A stretch of 64,000 nucleotides of DNA from Phycisphaerae bacterium (lineage in GTDB: Bacteria; Planctomycetota; Phycisphaerae; Sedimentisphaerales; Anaerobacaceae), in NCBI GenBank assembly GCA_021736645.1, contig JAIPFM010000107.1, forward strand, positions 17,060 through 81,059, written 5' to 3'. The position numbers and the translations under genes were made by a program. The notes under the pieces are model-generated. The model did no database searches and was not told the DNA's origin. It saw only the letters and a list, made by a program, of their open reading frames with translations. Of the stretch, positions 56,774 to 64,000 are shown piece after piece (within the stretch, counting starts at the first letter, position 1; the number at the start of each line of letters is the position of its first letter).

Positions 56774-57478
56774 ATGCCGTATTGTCCGGACTGTGCTGTT
56801 GAAGTGGATGACTCGGTTGAGGTCTGTCCTCTGTGCGGGGCGGCGGTGCAGCAGGAATTAGTGCTGCCTGGCAGAGGGGTGCCTCGTCTCATGGACGGGC
56901 CTGTGAGGATTGTCCTGCCCTGGCAGAAGCTGCGCGGCCGCATCTTTGCGGTGCTGACCTGTGTCTTGATCATGCCGCTGGTGATAGTCTGGTTGATTGA
57001 CATGCTCGACGGCAATGCCACCTGGTCCAGGTACGTGATGATTCCCCTGGCCTGTGCGTGGCTGACCAGTGCACTGTGGCTGTACAAGATCCGGCGACCT
57101 GTTCAGTTGCTCCTGGGACAGTTGGTGGTGACATCAGGTCTGTTGCTGGGCCTGGATTCGTGTTACGGGGGCGTCAACTGGTTTGTGACCCTGGCCGGCC
57201 CGGCCATTGTGGCCTGGTCTCTGTGGACAGTGCCCATGGCATGGCTCCTGGTCAAACGCAAGGTGGGCTGGGCCAATGGCACGGCCTGGTGTTTACTGGG
57301 TATCACGCTGTTCTGTGTGGCACTGGACATGCTGATCTCTCAATACAGGTCCTCAGCCCCCGTGCCCACCTGGTCGTTGATCGTGCTGATTGGCCTGTTG
57401 CCCGTGACCGTGTTCTTATTGTACGTTCATCACAGGGTGCGCAAGCACGTCAACCTGGCCAAGTGGTTTCATGTGTAA
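56774..57478 (+). CDS. DUF6320-like zinc-ribbon membrane protein
   Basis: 234 residues from ATG at 56774 (a TTG one codon earlier is possible). A zinc ribbon at the N-terminus, CPDCAVEVDDSVEVCPLCGA, is followed by about six membrane helices (residues 50-225) with short loops and a basic end. DUF6320 proteins are found beside acetyltransferase-like proteins in several bacteria; function is unknown, perhaps an acyl-transfer helper in the membrane. The gene is wholly inside the 47-bp inverted repeat pair, with 89 bp between the left arm and its start. Confidence 0.75.
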   Translation: MPYCPDCAVEVDDSVEVCPLCGAAVQQELVLPGRGVPRLMDGPVRIVLPWQKLRGRIFAVLTCVLIMPLVIVWLIDMLDGNATWSRYVMIPLACAWLTSALWLYKIRRPVQLLLGQLVVTSGLLLGLDSCYGGVNWFVTLAGPAIVAWSLWTVPMAWLLVKRKVGWANGTAWCLLGITLFCVALDMLISQYRSSAPVPTWSLIVLIGLLPVTVFLLYVHHRVRKHVNLAKWFHV

Positions 57479-57520
57479 GCGGTTCCGGGTTGATGGAGAA
57501 GTTCTGTTCTATTCTGAATG

Positions 57521-57567
57521 CTGCCTACTGAAAACTGAAGACCACAGGGCTTTTCAAAAAGTCCTGT
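57521..57567. repeat. Right arm of the 47-bp inverted repeat
   Basis: Complementary to 56638-56684 with a single mismatch. Its outer end touches the stop codon of the HEAT-like gene (57567-57569). Such an arrangement can be a transposon-like cassette, an invertible segment or a paired bidirectional terminator. Confidence 0.88.
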
Positions 57568-58520
57568 CAGTACCAGTCGTCGTCATCCCCTTCGTCGTCA
57601 TCGTCGTCATCGTACACGCCTGAACCGCCACTCGTGGCCAGGGCCTCGTTGACCACGTCGACAATGTCGTCATCATCAGAATCGAGCAGACCTGCCAACA
57701 GGGCAGAGGCCTGTTTGGGATGAATCATGACAGACGCATCAATGGCCGCCAACAGCAGGGACTTTTCCGTGGTCTCATGGGTGAGCAGCATTTCAATGTG
57801 GTGCCAGGCGGCATGCACTTCACTGGCACCTGCGGCGCGTACGGCCTCGCAGTGGATCTCATGATCTGTGCTTTCCAGGGCCTTGAGGATCTGCTTTTTA
57901 AATCCGTGAACATATCGCATGCAAAACACCGCGGTGAGCTGCCAGTCCTTGTCCGGGTCGGCGTAGGCCATCCGTATCGCTTCCTTGTGCCACGACTGCG
58001 GCGCGCGCACCGAGGCCTCCAGGATGCGCCGTCTGACTTCCTTGGGCAGATCAATGTCGAAGTACAGCTTCTCGAACGTGTCTTGCACGGTGTTATAGGA
58101 GGCCTCTGAAATGGGCACATCGTCAGGGTCTTCAAAGCCGTAGGTGTCTGCGTCCTCCAGAACCGGTCCCAAGGCAATCGCGGCCACACCTCGAATCTTG
58201 TCCGGCTTGTCGGCCTGACCCACGATGGTCAGCAAGGCCAGGACGAGGTCGTCGTTAATGACACAGTACTCCCCGGCCATTTCTACGGCCTTCATCAGAT
58301 CGTCCGATGAGAGTTGATTATCTGTCAGTGCCTTCAGAAGCTGGCTGGGCATGTCTTTGGGCCAATCCCAAGGGTCCATGGCGTGCAGTACAGTCAGATC
58401 CATATTAACGACCTCCCGGACAGCCACAGACTGTCCCAAATGCATCGGTATATCGTCTCGCACTCTGCGAGCGATTTTTTCTATTATCCGTTCAACCTGC
58501 CTGCTGTCAATGGTATTCAT
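57567..58520 (-). CDS. HEAT-like repeat protein with acidic tail
   Basis: About 317 residues from ATG at 58518-58520, where the structured part begins; ATG at 58553 would add 11 residues and neither has a strong ribosome site. Helical repeats of 30-40 residues such as LLKALTDNQLSSDDLMKAVE, VRRRILEASVRAPQSWHKEA and LKALESTDHEIHCEAVRAAG suggest a HEAT/ARM-type solenoid for protein contacts. The C-terminal 20 residues are almost all Asp with Glu and end in DDDDWY. No signal peptide, so cytoplasmic. The family is unknown. Its stop codon touches the inverted repeat. Confidence 0.7.
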   Translation of the reverse strand: MNTIDSRQVERIIEKIARRVRDDIPMHLGQSVAVREVVNMDLTVLHAMDPWDWPKDMPSQLLKALTDNQLSSDDLMKAVEMAGEYCVINDDLVLALLTIVGQADKPDKIRGVAAIALGPVLEDADTYGFEDPDDVPISEASYNTVQDTFEKLYFDIDLPKEVRRRILEASVRAPQSWHKEAIRMAYADPDKDWQLTAVFCMRYVHGFKKQILKALESTDHEIHCEAVRAAGASEVHAAWHHIEMLLTHETTEKSLLLAAIDASVMIHPKQASALLAGLLDSDDDDIVDVVNEALATSGGSGVYDDDDDDEGDDDDWY

Positions 58521-58592
58521 GCCAGATAAAACCTGTGAATCGCCGCTGAACATTGTTAGAATGCTTGCGGATTATCACTCTTGGAGTTTACT

Positions 58593-60671
58593 ATGAAAAA
58601 CGTAAAGTACATCTTGCAGACAGGACTCATGCTCTTTCTCACCTGCGCAGCCTTGGGCGGAGACACACTTTTTGAATTCAGTGGGACCAACCAGTCTGTG
58701 TCTATCCAGTCTATCCAGACCACGGACACGGAAACCCTAGGCCTGGACCAGGGATTGGAACTCCGCACCGGGACCAGTGCGCCCTGGCCCGGCATCCTGC
58801 TCAAGGCCCCTGAAGGTCATTGGGATCTGCAGGCCTTTGAATCCATTCAGGTGGACCTCGCCAATTCAGGCAACCGGTCCGTGGCCGTGTCGTGCCGCGT
58901 GGACAATCCCGGCGCCGATGGCACGCAGCACTGCCTGACCGGTCAGGTGACTCTGCCCCCGGGAGAGAGCCGCACCTTGACCGTGTCTCTCCATGGTGGC
59001 CCCTGGGCCCTGTCCCAGCCATTGACACTGATCGGGATGCGGGGCTGCCCCGGCCAGCAGACCAGACTAGACCCTTCGAATGTCACTCAGATACTCATTT
59101 TTGTCAACCGACCCACGCAGGCCTGTCAGTTTGTGGTCAAACGCATTTATACTGAGGGGCAGGTGACAGTCCTGGACACAGACACCCTGCTGCCGCTCCT
59201 GGACAAGTACGGTCAATTCCGTCACAGCACCTGGCCCGGCAAGCTGGAGTCGGACCTGGCCTGGCCTGGGCGCAGGCAGCAGGAACAGGGCGATCTCGAC
59301 GCGCGCACTGGACCGGAAAACCGAACCCGGTACGGCGGTTGGTCTGCGGGACCGCAACTGGAAGCGACCGGCTTCTTCCGTGTGCAGAAGGTGGCAGGCC
59401 AGTGGTGGCTGGTGGACCCGGAAGGACGCCTGTTCTGGTCGCATGGCGTGGACTGCGTCGGTCCGGGCACGAGCACACCCATCAGTGACAGAGAGGATTA
59501 TTTTACTGACCTGCCGGATCCTTCTACGGCCCTGGGCCGGTTCTACGGCCAGGGGTCCTGGGCACCGCATGGCTACTACAAGGATCACACGCCCTACAGG
59601 ACCTATGATTTCGGCAGGGCCAATCTCCTGCGCAAGTATGGTGACACCTGGCCAGACACATTCACGGAGGTCACCCACCGCAGACTCAAGAGCTGGGGAC
59701 TCAATACCATTGGCAACTGGTCCGATTGGCCGGTGCGCGAGGTACTCGCCACACCTTATGTGGGCACGATCAGTGTCACTGCCCCGCCGATCCAGGGATC
59801 CACAGGATACTGGGGCCGCTTTCCAGATCCGTTTGATCCTGCGTTTCGATCTGCAATACGCAGAGCTGTGGCCTCTGAAACGCAGCGGGGCATTGGCGAC
59901 CCGTGGTGCGTGGGATATTTTGTGGACAATGAACTGGCCTGGGGCGATGTCCCGTCCCTGGCTGTGGCGGCATTGAAGAGCCCCGCCGAGCAGGCGGCCA
60001 AGCAGGTGTTTGTCGCGGATCTGACCGCGCGGTACCACACCATCCAGGCGATGAACACCCGGTGGGGTACGTCGCATGCCTCATGGCAGGCCCTGCTCGA
60101 CAGCACGGACACGCCTGACCCTGAACGGGCAGGTCCCGACCTGCTTGCCTTCTACAGACGTATTGCAGAGGAATATTTTGCCGTGATTCGTGGAGAATTC
60201 AAGCGCCAGGCGCCGCATCAACTGTACCTGGGCTGTCGATTTGCCTGGGTCAATGATGTGGCGGCCGCTGCGGCAGCACGATTTTGTGATGTCATCACCT
60301 ACAATCGTTACGAAGAGAGCGTGGCCCAATTCGCCATGCCCGAGGGTCTGGATCGACCGCTCCTGATTGGTGAATTTCATTTCGGGGCCCTGGATCGAGG
60401 TCTCTTCCACACAGGATTGGTGGCCACAAAAAATCAGGCAGACCGGGCCGCCCATTACAAGGCCTATGTGCAGGGGGCCTTGCGAAATCCCGCGATTGTC
60501 GGTACGCACTGGTTCCAGTACAGGGACCAGGCCACCACGGGCCGCGGCGACGGCGAGAACTATCAGATCGGCTTCGTGGATATCTGCGATACGCCGTATC
60601 CCGAGCTTCGCAAGGCCTGCCGTGAGGTCGGTTATACTCTGTATGAATACAGACAGGGGTATGCGCGGTGA
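58593..60671 (+). CDS. GH50-like agarase-family glycoside hydrolase
   Basis: 692 residues from ATG at 58593 with GGAG 6 bases before. A signal peptide is present (ILQTGLMLFLTCAALGG). Residues 20-180 look like a beta-sandwich carbohydrate-binding domain; the rest is a TIM barrel. GYFVDNELAWGD has Glu447 as likely acid/base, and LLIGEFHFGA has Glu594 as likely nucleophile, positions similar to GH50 beta-agarases. GH50 enzymes cut neoagaro-type oligosaccharides of agar. Activity on agar is inference. It would suit sulfated galactan breakdown along with the sulfatases. It lies 72 bp from the divergent HEAT-like gene. Confidence 0.7.
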   Translation: MKNVKYILQTGLMLFLTCAALGGDTLFEFSGTNQSVSIQSIQTTDTETLGLDQGLELRTGTSAPWPGILLKAPEGHWDLQAFESIQVDLANSGNRSVAVSCRVDNPGADGTQHCLTGQVTLPPGESRTLTVSLHGGPWALSQPLTLIGMRGCPGQQTRLDPSNVTQILIFVNRPTQACQFVVKRIYTEGQVTVLDTDTLLPLLDKYGQFRHSTWPGKLESDLAWPGRRQQEQGDLDARTGPENRTRYGGWSAGPQLEATGFFRVQKVAGQWWLVDPEGRLFWSHGVDCVGPGTSTPISDREDYFTDLPDPSTALGRFYGQGSWAPHGYYKDHTPYRTYDFGRANLLRKYGDTWPDTFTEVTHRRLKSWGLNTIGNWSDWPVREVLATPYVGTISVTAPPIQGSTGYWGRFPDPFDPAFRSAIRRAVASETQRGIGDPWCVGYFVDNELAWGDVPSLAVAALKSPAEQAAKQVFVADLTARYHTIQAMNTRWGTSHASWQALLDSTDTPDPERAGPDLLAFYRRIAEEYFAVIRGEFKRQAPHQLYLGCRFAWVNDVAAAAAARFCDVITYNRYEESVAQFAMPEGLDRPLLIGEFHFGALDRGLFHTGLVATKNQADRAAHYKAYVQGALRNPAIVGTHWFQYRDQATTGRGDGENYQIGFVDICDTPYPELRKACREVGYTLYEYRQGYAR

Positions 60672-60808
60672 TCGTTGGCACTTCAGCGGAGCGTCAGGCT
60701 CTGCCCATTCCGGACACCTTTGATTCTCCGAGGGGAACAGTCTTTTCCTCTGAACTTGAGCGCAGGTGCACAGAATCGCCACCTTTCATGGGATGGAGGG
60801 CGAACAAA

Positions 60809-60842
60809 AAGCGACTCACGCAAAACCCTGCATGAGTCGCTT
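60809..60842 (-). terminator. Strong hairpin in the 60.7-61.0 kb gap
   Basis: A perfect 10-bp stem AAGCGACTCA / TGAGTCGCTT with a 14-base loop. On the minus strand it is followed by TTTG, and on the plus strand by no T-run, so it probably ends transcription from the lipoprotein gene at 61043-61540. Gap 60672-61042 holds nothing else. Confidence 0.55.
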
Positions 60843-61042
60843 AGATGAAGAAAAAGAATGGACTTTTCTGTGTACCGACGGGTCATCAAGCCGGCCACCT
60901 ATGTTTCCTCTGTGAGGTACACCCACTTAAAAACGCGCCATGACTTCAGACAGGATTTCTTGCCGATGGTCCCAAGCCTCGTCGGCCTTTCTTCTTGCAG
61001 CCACTTCTCTATCAACCCAAAGGAACATCAGTCCGGAAAGGG

Positions 61043-61540
61043 TTATTTCAAGAGATCGGTAAAACCAGGAATCAATCCTTCAAGTTTTGTGACAAAGGAA
61101 TCAATGTCGCCTTTTAGATTGCCTTCCAGACGGCCTCCGCGTTGATAGACGGTGCCTTTAAGAAGCACCGTACGATCTGAATAAACGGTGAGTGATTTGG
61201 AGGTACCGCCAGTGCAGATCGTTGTATCGCTTTTCAGATGTTTTTCCTTGATCTGACAGGTTTCAATATACTTTGCCAAATCGTCTATTATACTCTCCGG
61301 GATCTCTTTCGTTTGATCTACAAGGATATCACCGTAGCTATCAACCAGAATATGAGACTGATCTCTTGTTAAGGTGATCGTATAGCTTCGATGATATTGA
61401 GGAGGCACGGACGCGTCCTTGAAAGAATAGACAATTTTTGTAATGGGTTCGTTTGTAGTATACTCTGTCATGGCACACCCCAATAACTCGAAAATCACAA
61501 TGGCAACAAGAAGAGGGTTGATTATTGATGTCTCAGTCAT
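61043..61540 (-). CDS. Small lipoprotein of unknown function
   Basis: 165 residues from ATG at 61538-61540; a GTG 14 codons earlier is possible. The lipobox ELLGC (Cys22) follows a hydrophobic segment. The mature part is mostly beta with one helix (ESIIDDLAKYIETCQIK) and two more Cys in ETCQ and TTICTGG that may form a disulfide. Base use is more AT-rich than in neighbours, which may point to recent acquisition. No family is recognised. It lies upstream (by transcription) of the strong hairpin. Confidence 0.6.
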   Translation of the reverse strand: MTETSIINPLLVAIVIFELLGCAMTEYTTNEPITKIVYSFKDASVPPQYHRSYTITLTRDQSHILVDSYGDILVDQTKEIPESIIDDLAKYIETCQIKEKHLKSDTTICTGGTSKSLTVYSDRTVLLKGTVYQRGGRLEGNLKGDIDSFVTKLEGLIPGFTDLLK

Positions 61541-61760
61541 ATATCCAACGGTACTTGATTTTGATTGTAAAGAACCATTCACTTGTCACATTCCCATCCA
61601 CTTACATTGAGCAAAACCTTGCTGCCAGCTTAATTGCATCAAGTGTATTCTGTCAGTTTCCTCATAACATATCGCTCTTGTCAATAAATAAATACAGTGT
61701 GCCCACGTCCCTGGGGTGAACGGCCCCCGAACCTCTCGCTTTGCTTCAATATGAGGTGAA

Positions 61761-61800
61761 GAATTCGAGTGGGCCGCGACAATTGGCCCACTCGACTTCG
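61761..61800 (-). terminator. Hairpin after the calpain-like gene
   Basis: CGAGTGGGCC (61766-61775) pairs with GGCCCACTCG (61785-61794), a 10-bp perfect stem, 46 bp after the calpain stop. No clear T-tract follows on the minus strand. Confidence 0.5.
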
Positions 61801-61840
61801 CTTGAAAATCAGTCTTGAAATCAGTGTTCAGCGAAAGACT

Positions 61841-63040
61841 CTATACGGTGACACCTGTGCCAGCAAAGTACTTCTTGAATGTTGCGGCTTTCATGGAAAA
61901 CACACCATTGCTGTTCAAGGGGATGGGTGCCCAATACGACACCTGGTGGGCAGACCACGTCCCCGGTCTCGTGTCCAGCGTGGCATGATGTGTTCCCCAC
62001 GGGTTGCGCAGGACGATGTATTTTTCGTTGTTATAATAATCCCAGCCCAGCACGGAATAGGCATGGTTTGCTACAACGTGGGCCGAGGCATAATTCGTTC
62101 CCGCAGGCTGGGATGAATAGGTCCAGGCAACCATCGGATTCACGGTTCGCCTGCTCAACGAATTGCCGCGGACAAAAGTCCATAGCGCATTGGCACTGGT
62201 CCCTGCATTCCCCTTGTATGTTCTCTTGCCACGGATCAGTTGGGCACAAGCCATCACAGGGTCTCCTCCCGATATGGCTGGGTAGTTGGGAAAATCTGTG
62301 GTGTTGCCCGTTCGCCATTTGGCATAGGCTTTTTCCATGACAGCCGGCCAGATTTCAGTGGAATCGAGAGATCTTGCATAGACCCAGGCATGGGATGTCT
62401 TTGCGACAGGGACTTTCTCCGACACCTCAACCGACTGGGGTGATCCAGTTCCATTTTTATAGAAATTTGTTTTATGGATGGGATTGGTTTCATTACCCCA
62501 ACCGGACGGCCTGATCATATTCACAATGATGTAGGGCCTTGCCCAGGCAACCGATGAAAGCGCTGCGATGTAGTAACAGTCGCCCAGTGCTCCCTGTATA
62601 GGATCGTTGACTTCAGCGACATCCTCGAAATAATCCCCTTTGTCAATCCACTCCTTGTCCGTTGGCTTCCAGGGTGTGCTTGATTTGGACACCCCTACGG
62701 CGGAGGCAAGAAGCATGTCTGGTAGTCTTGCCTCGACCGCGGCCGGCAAACTCCCGGCAGCCAGTCTGCTGACCGTCGGGTGGGGAGAGCGGACTTTCAG
62801 AAAGCTGTTCAGTCTGGTTTTTCCTTGAGCTTCACTCAGGACCTTCACTTTTCCGTCCGCTTCAACCTGAATATTAGGATTTAGAATTGGATTCTTGATG
62901 TCAAAAATGGCATCCTCTTCAATATTCAGGATGTCGGAAAGCATTTTCTGTGGTTCCGTCACACGGTCCCACTTGATATGTCTTTCAGCGACCATTTCGC
63001 CTAGAGCATAAGGATTTATTACGCCAACTTTTACGTCCAT
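61841..63040 (-). CDS. Calpain-like (C2 family) cysteine protease
   Basis: 399 residues. The C2 catalytic residues are all present: Gln149 and Cys155 in QGALGDCYYIAALSSVAW, His326 in VANHAYSVLGWD and Asn346 in VLRNPWG. WPAVMEKAYAKW is another calpain-type landmark. The first 120 residues have no clear family and may be a regulatory or pro-domain. No signal peptide is seen, so export would need another route or the enzyme is cytoplasmic. Bacterial calpain-like proteins are scattered and may have been transferred. No C2-like Ca2+ lipid domain. Its target is unknown. Confidence 0.85.
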   Translation of the reverse strand: MDVKVGVINPYALGEMVAERHIKWDRVTEPQKMLSDILNIEEDAIFDIKNPILNPNIQVEADGKVKVLSEAQGKTRLNSFLKVRSPHPTVSRLAAGSLPAAVEARLPDMLLASAVGVSKSSTPWKPTDKEWIDKGDYFEDVAEVNDPIQGALGDCYYIAALSSVAWARPYIIVNMIRPSGWGNETNPIHKTNFYKNGTGSPQSVEVSEKVPVAKTSHAWVYARSLDSTEIWPAVMEKAYAKWRTGNTTDFPNYPAISGGDPVMACAQLIRGKRTYKGNAGTSANALWTFVRGNSLSRRTVNPMVAWTYSSQPAGTNYASAHVVANHAYSVLGWDYYNNEKYIVLRNPWGTHHATLDTRPGTWSAHQVSYWAPIPLNSNGVFSMKAATFKKYFAGTGVTV

Positions 63041-63351
63041 GGTCTTTTCTCCTTTCAGTGAATCATTGGTTTTCTGCTTTCAATGGTCTTATACCGTTTC
63101 CTTGTGTGTCCGGCCGTTACGACTTCCCGTGATGAGCTATTTTCCCAATGGGTCTTGTTCCATCATGCGCCACACTGTGGTTCTCCATGCCTGTCCATAA
63201 TACAGTGCGTCATCCGGCTCAGAAACGTATCACAGAAAAGACATAAAAGGCATTGAGACAAAGAAAAATAGAAGCGCGGGGAAGGTTCAAGGGGTCGGTA
63301 CGCGGATTTCAGTATGGCACTACGTGACACAGGATGGGCATCGGCTCACTG
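63041..63351. other. Intergenic region, nothing recognised
   Basis: About 310 bp between the calpain-like gene start and the SGNH hydrolase end. It should carry the promoter for the calpain-like gene near 63041-63120. No ORF, hairpin or repeat stands out. Confidence 0.5.
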
Positions 63352-63999
63352 TCACACCGGACCAGGGATCCCGGCCTGCGACACGGTGTCGACCCAGGCG
63401 TTGGCGAGCAGGTGACATGCACCCAGGGTTGGGTGCACACCGTCCGGGGCCCACAGGGCCGGGGGGGCGGTCTGGCATGCCTGATCCAGCACAGACTGAA
63501 ACGGCACAAATACGGCCCCGGCATAGGCTGCCACACGGCGGGCCGCTTCTCTGTAATAGGCAAACTGCTGCATCATGGACGGATCCACCTCGCCTGCAGG
63601 CAGCATGAACGGTTCGCAGAGGATCAAACGAATCTCAGGCAGTGCTTCCCGGGTCTGATCGATCAGGGCCCTGTAATCCTGTTCGTAGGTGTCCAGAGAC
63701 CCGGTGTAGCCGCCATCAAAGGTATGCCAGAAATCGTTCACGCCGATCAGGATGCTCAGCACATCCGGGGCGATGTCCAGGCAGTCTTTTTTCCATCGTC
63801 TGGCCAGTTGAAAGACCTTGTGGCCGCTGATCCCGCGATTGTAAAACTTCAGATCCCGTGTCGGATATTGTGACAGCAGCCGTGCCGCTGCCATAATCAC
63901 ATAGCCATGGCCCAGGCCCGAGGGATTGTTGGCAGTGCGCACCACACGCACATCGCGTCCTGCATCCGTGATGGAATCGCCCTGGAAGAGTATTTTCAT
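63352..63999 (-). CDS. SGNH/GDSL-type hydrolase
   Basis: 215 residues, complete from ATG at 63997-63999. MKILFQGDSITDAGR is the block I motif with the catalytic Ser in GDS. NRGISGHKVFQL supplies block II Gly, LIGVNDFWH block III Asn, and WAPDGVHPTLGACHLLA the Asp-x-x-His pair of block V. No signal peptide is seen. Such esterases remove acetyl or other acyl groups from sugars or lipids; the substrate is not known. It is at the edge of the window, so an upstream operon partner may be cut off. Confidence 0.9.
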   Translation of the reverse strand: MKILFQGDSITDAGRDVRVVRTANNPSGLGHGYVIMAAARLLSQYPTRDLKFYNRGISGHKVFQLARRWKKDCLDIAPDVLSILIGVNDFWHTFDGGYTGSLDTYEQDYRALIDQTREALPEIRLILCEPFMLPAGEVDPSMMQQFAYYREAARRVAAYAGAVFVPFQSVLDQACQTAPPALWAPDGVHPTLGACHLLANAWVDTVSQAGIPGPV

Positions 64000-64000
64000 G

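Noticed and set aside
59067..60077. 336-codon frame opposite the GH50-like gene
   Set aside because: Antisense shadow; the sense frame has a signal peptide and catalytic motifs.

Overview
The window looks like a chromosomal segment of a Gram-negative, polysaccharide-degrading bacterium of the PVC group, most likely a planctomycete of the Phycisphaerae type. This is inferred from gene content, not from a marker-gene tree. The pointers are two formylglycine-type sulfatases, an L-fucose isomerase, a GH50-like hydrolase, two BlaI/M56 signalling pairs with very large receptors, lipoproteins with clear lipoboxes, and a Wzx/Wzy-type surface polysaccharide cluster. No rRNA, tRNA, CRISPR array or intact transposase was seen.

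Region by region. Positions 1-7708 (minus strand) form a tight polysaccharide operon: an NAD-dependent sugar epimerase/dehydratase, a DUF2723 membrane protein, an O-antigen ligase-like polymerase, a flippase, an ATP-grasp-like protein, a GT4 glycosyltransferase and the start of a secreted protein that runs off the left edge. Several genes overlap by 4 bp. A 162-bp MITE-like element (7742-7903) separates this from hpt, a cupin gene and a phosphatase gene (8181-9782). Next comes BlaI/M56 pair 1 (10048-14133) with a double operator, then a ferredoxin-like iron-sulfur protein, then a molybdenum hydroxylase operon (iorA/iorB-like, xdhC, mocA) at 15700-19934. A PH-domain protein, a patatin-like phospholipase and pdxH follow.

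Positions 22065-26660 hold gyrB, dciA (DUF721) and dnaN, next to about 590 bp of AT-rich DNA with DnaA-box-like sites, a good candidate for the chromosomal origin. A GH18-like protein and the thiamine thiazole genes thiS-thiG-thiH follow; the thi genes sit behind a TPP riboswitch and terminator. Then come a DUF362 protein and a DinG/XPD-type helicase.

From 33.6 kb onward the content is accessory: sulfatase 1, two endonuclease/exonuclease/phosphatase proteins, an AraC regulator divergent from an L-fucose isomerase, MgtE, BlaI/M56 pair 2 (whose receptor ends in a predicted parallel beta-helix), a beta-propeller protein, a DUF4097-like lipoprotein with a striking TSFGS/TSHG repeat, and a second copy of the MITE. 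After these come sulfatase 2, a different MITE-like element, a trypsin-like protease followed by a lipoprotein that duplicates its pro-region, an acyltransferase/DUF6320 pair whose second gene is flanked by a 47-bp inverted repeat, a HEAT-like protein, the GH50-like hydrolase, a small lipoprotein, a calpain-like protease and an SGNH hydrolase.

How the genes work together (inference). The sulfatases, GH50-like enzyme, SGNH hydrolase and fucose isomerase fit breakdown of sulfated, fucose- or galactose-containing marine polysaccharides. The BlaI/M56 pairs probably sense extracellular or envelope conditions and release repression by proteolysis. The left operon builds a surface polysaccharide. 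The most unusual items are the two M56 receptors with their operators, the protease/pro-region pair, the inverted-repeat-flanked DUF6320 gene and the insertion-like repeats that overlap stop codons.
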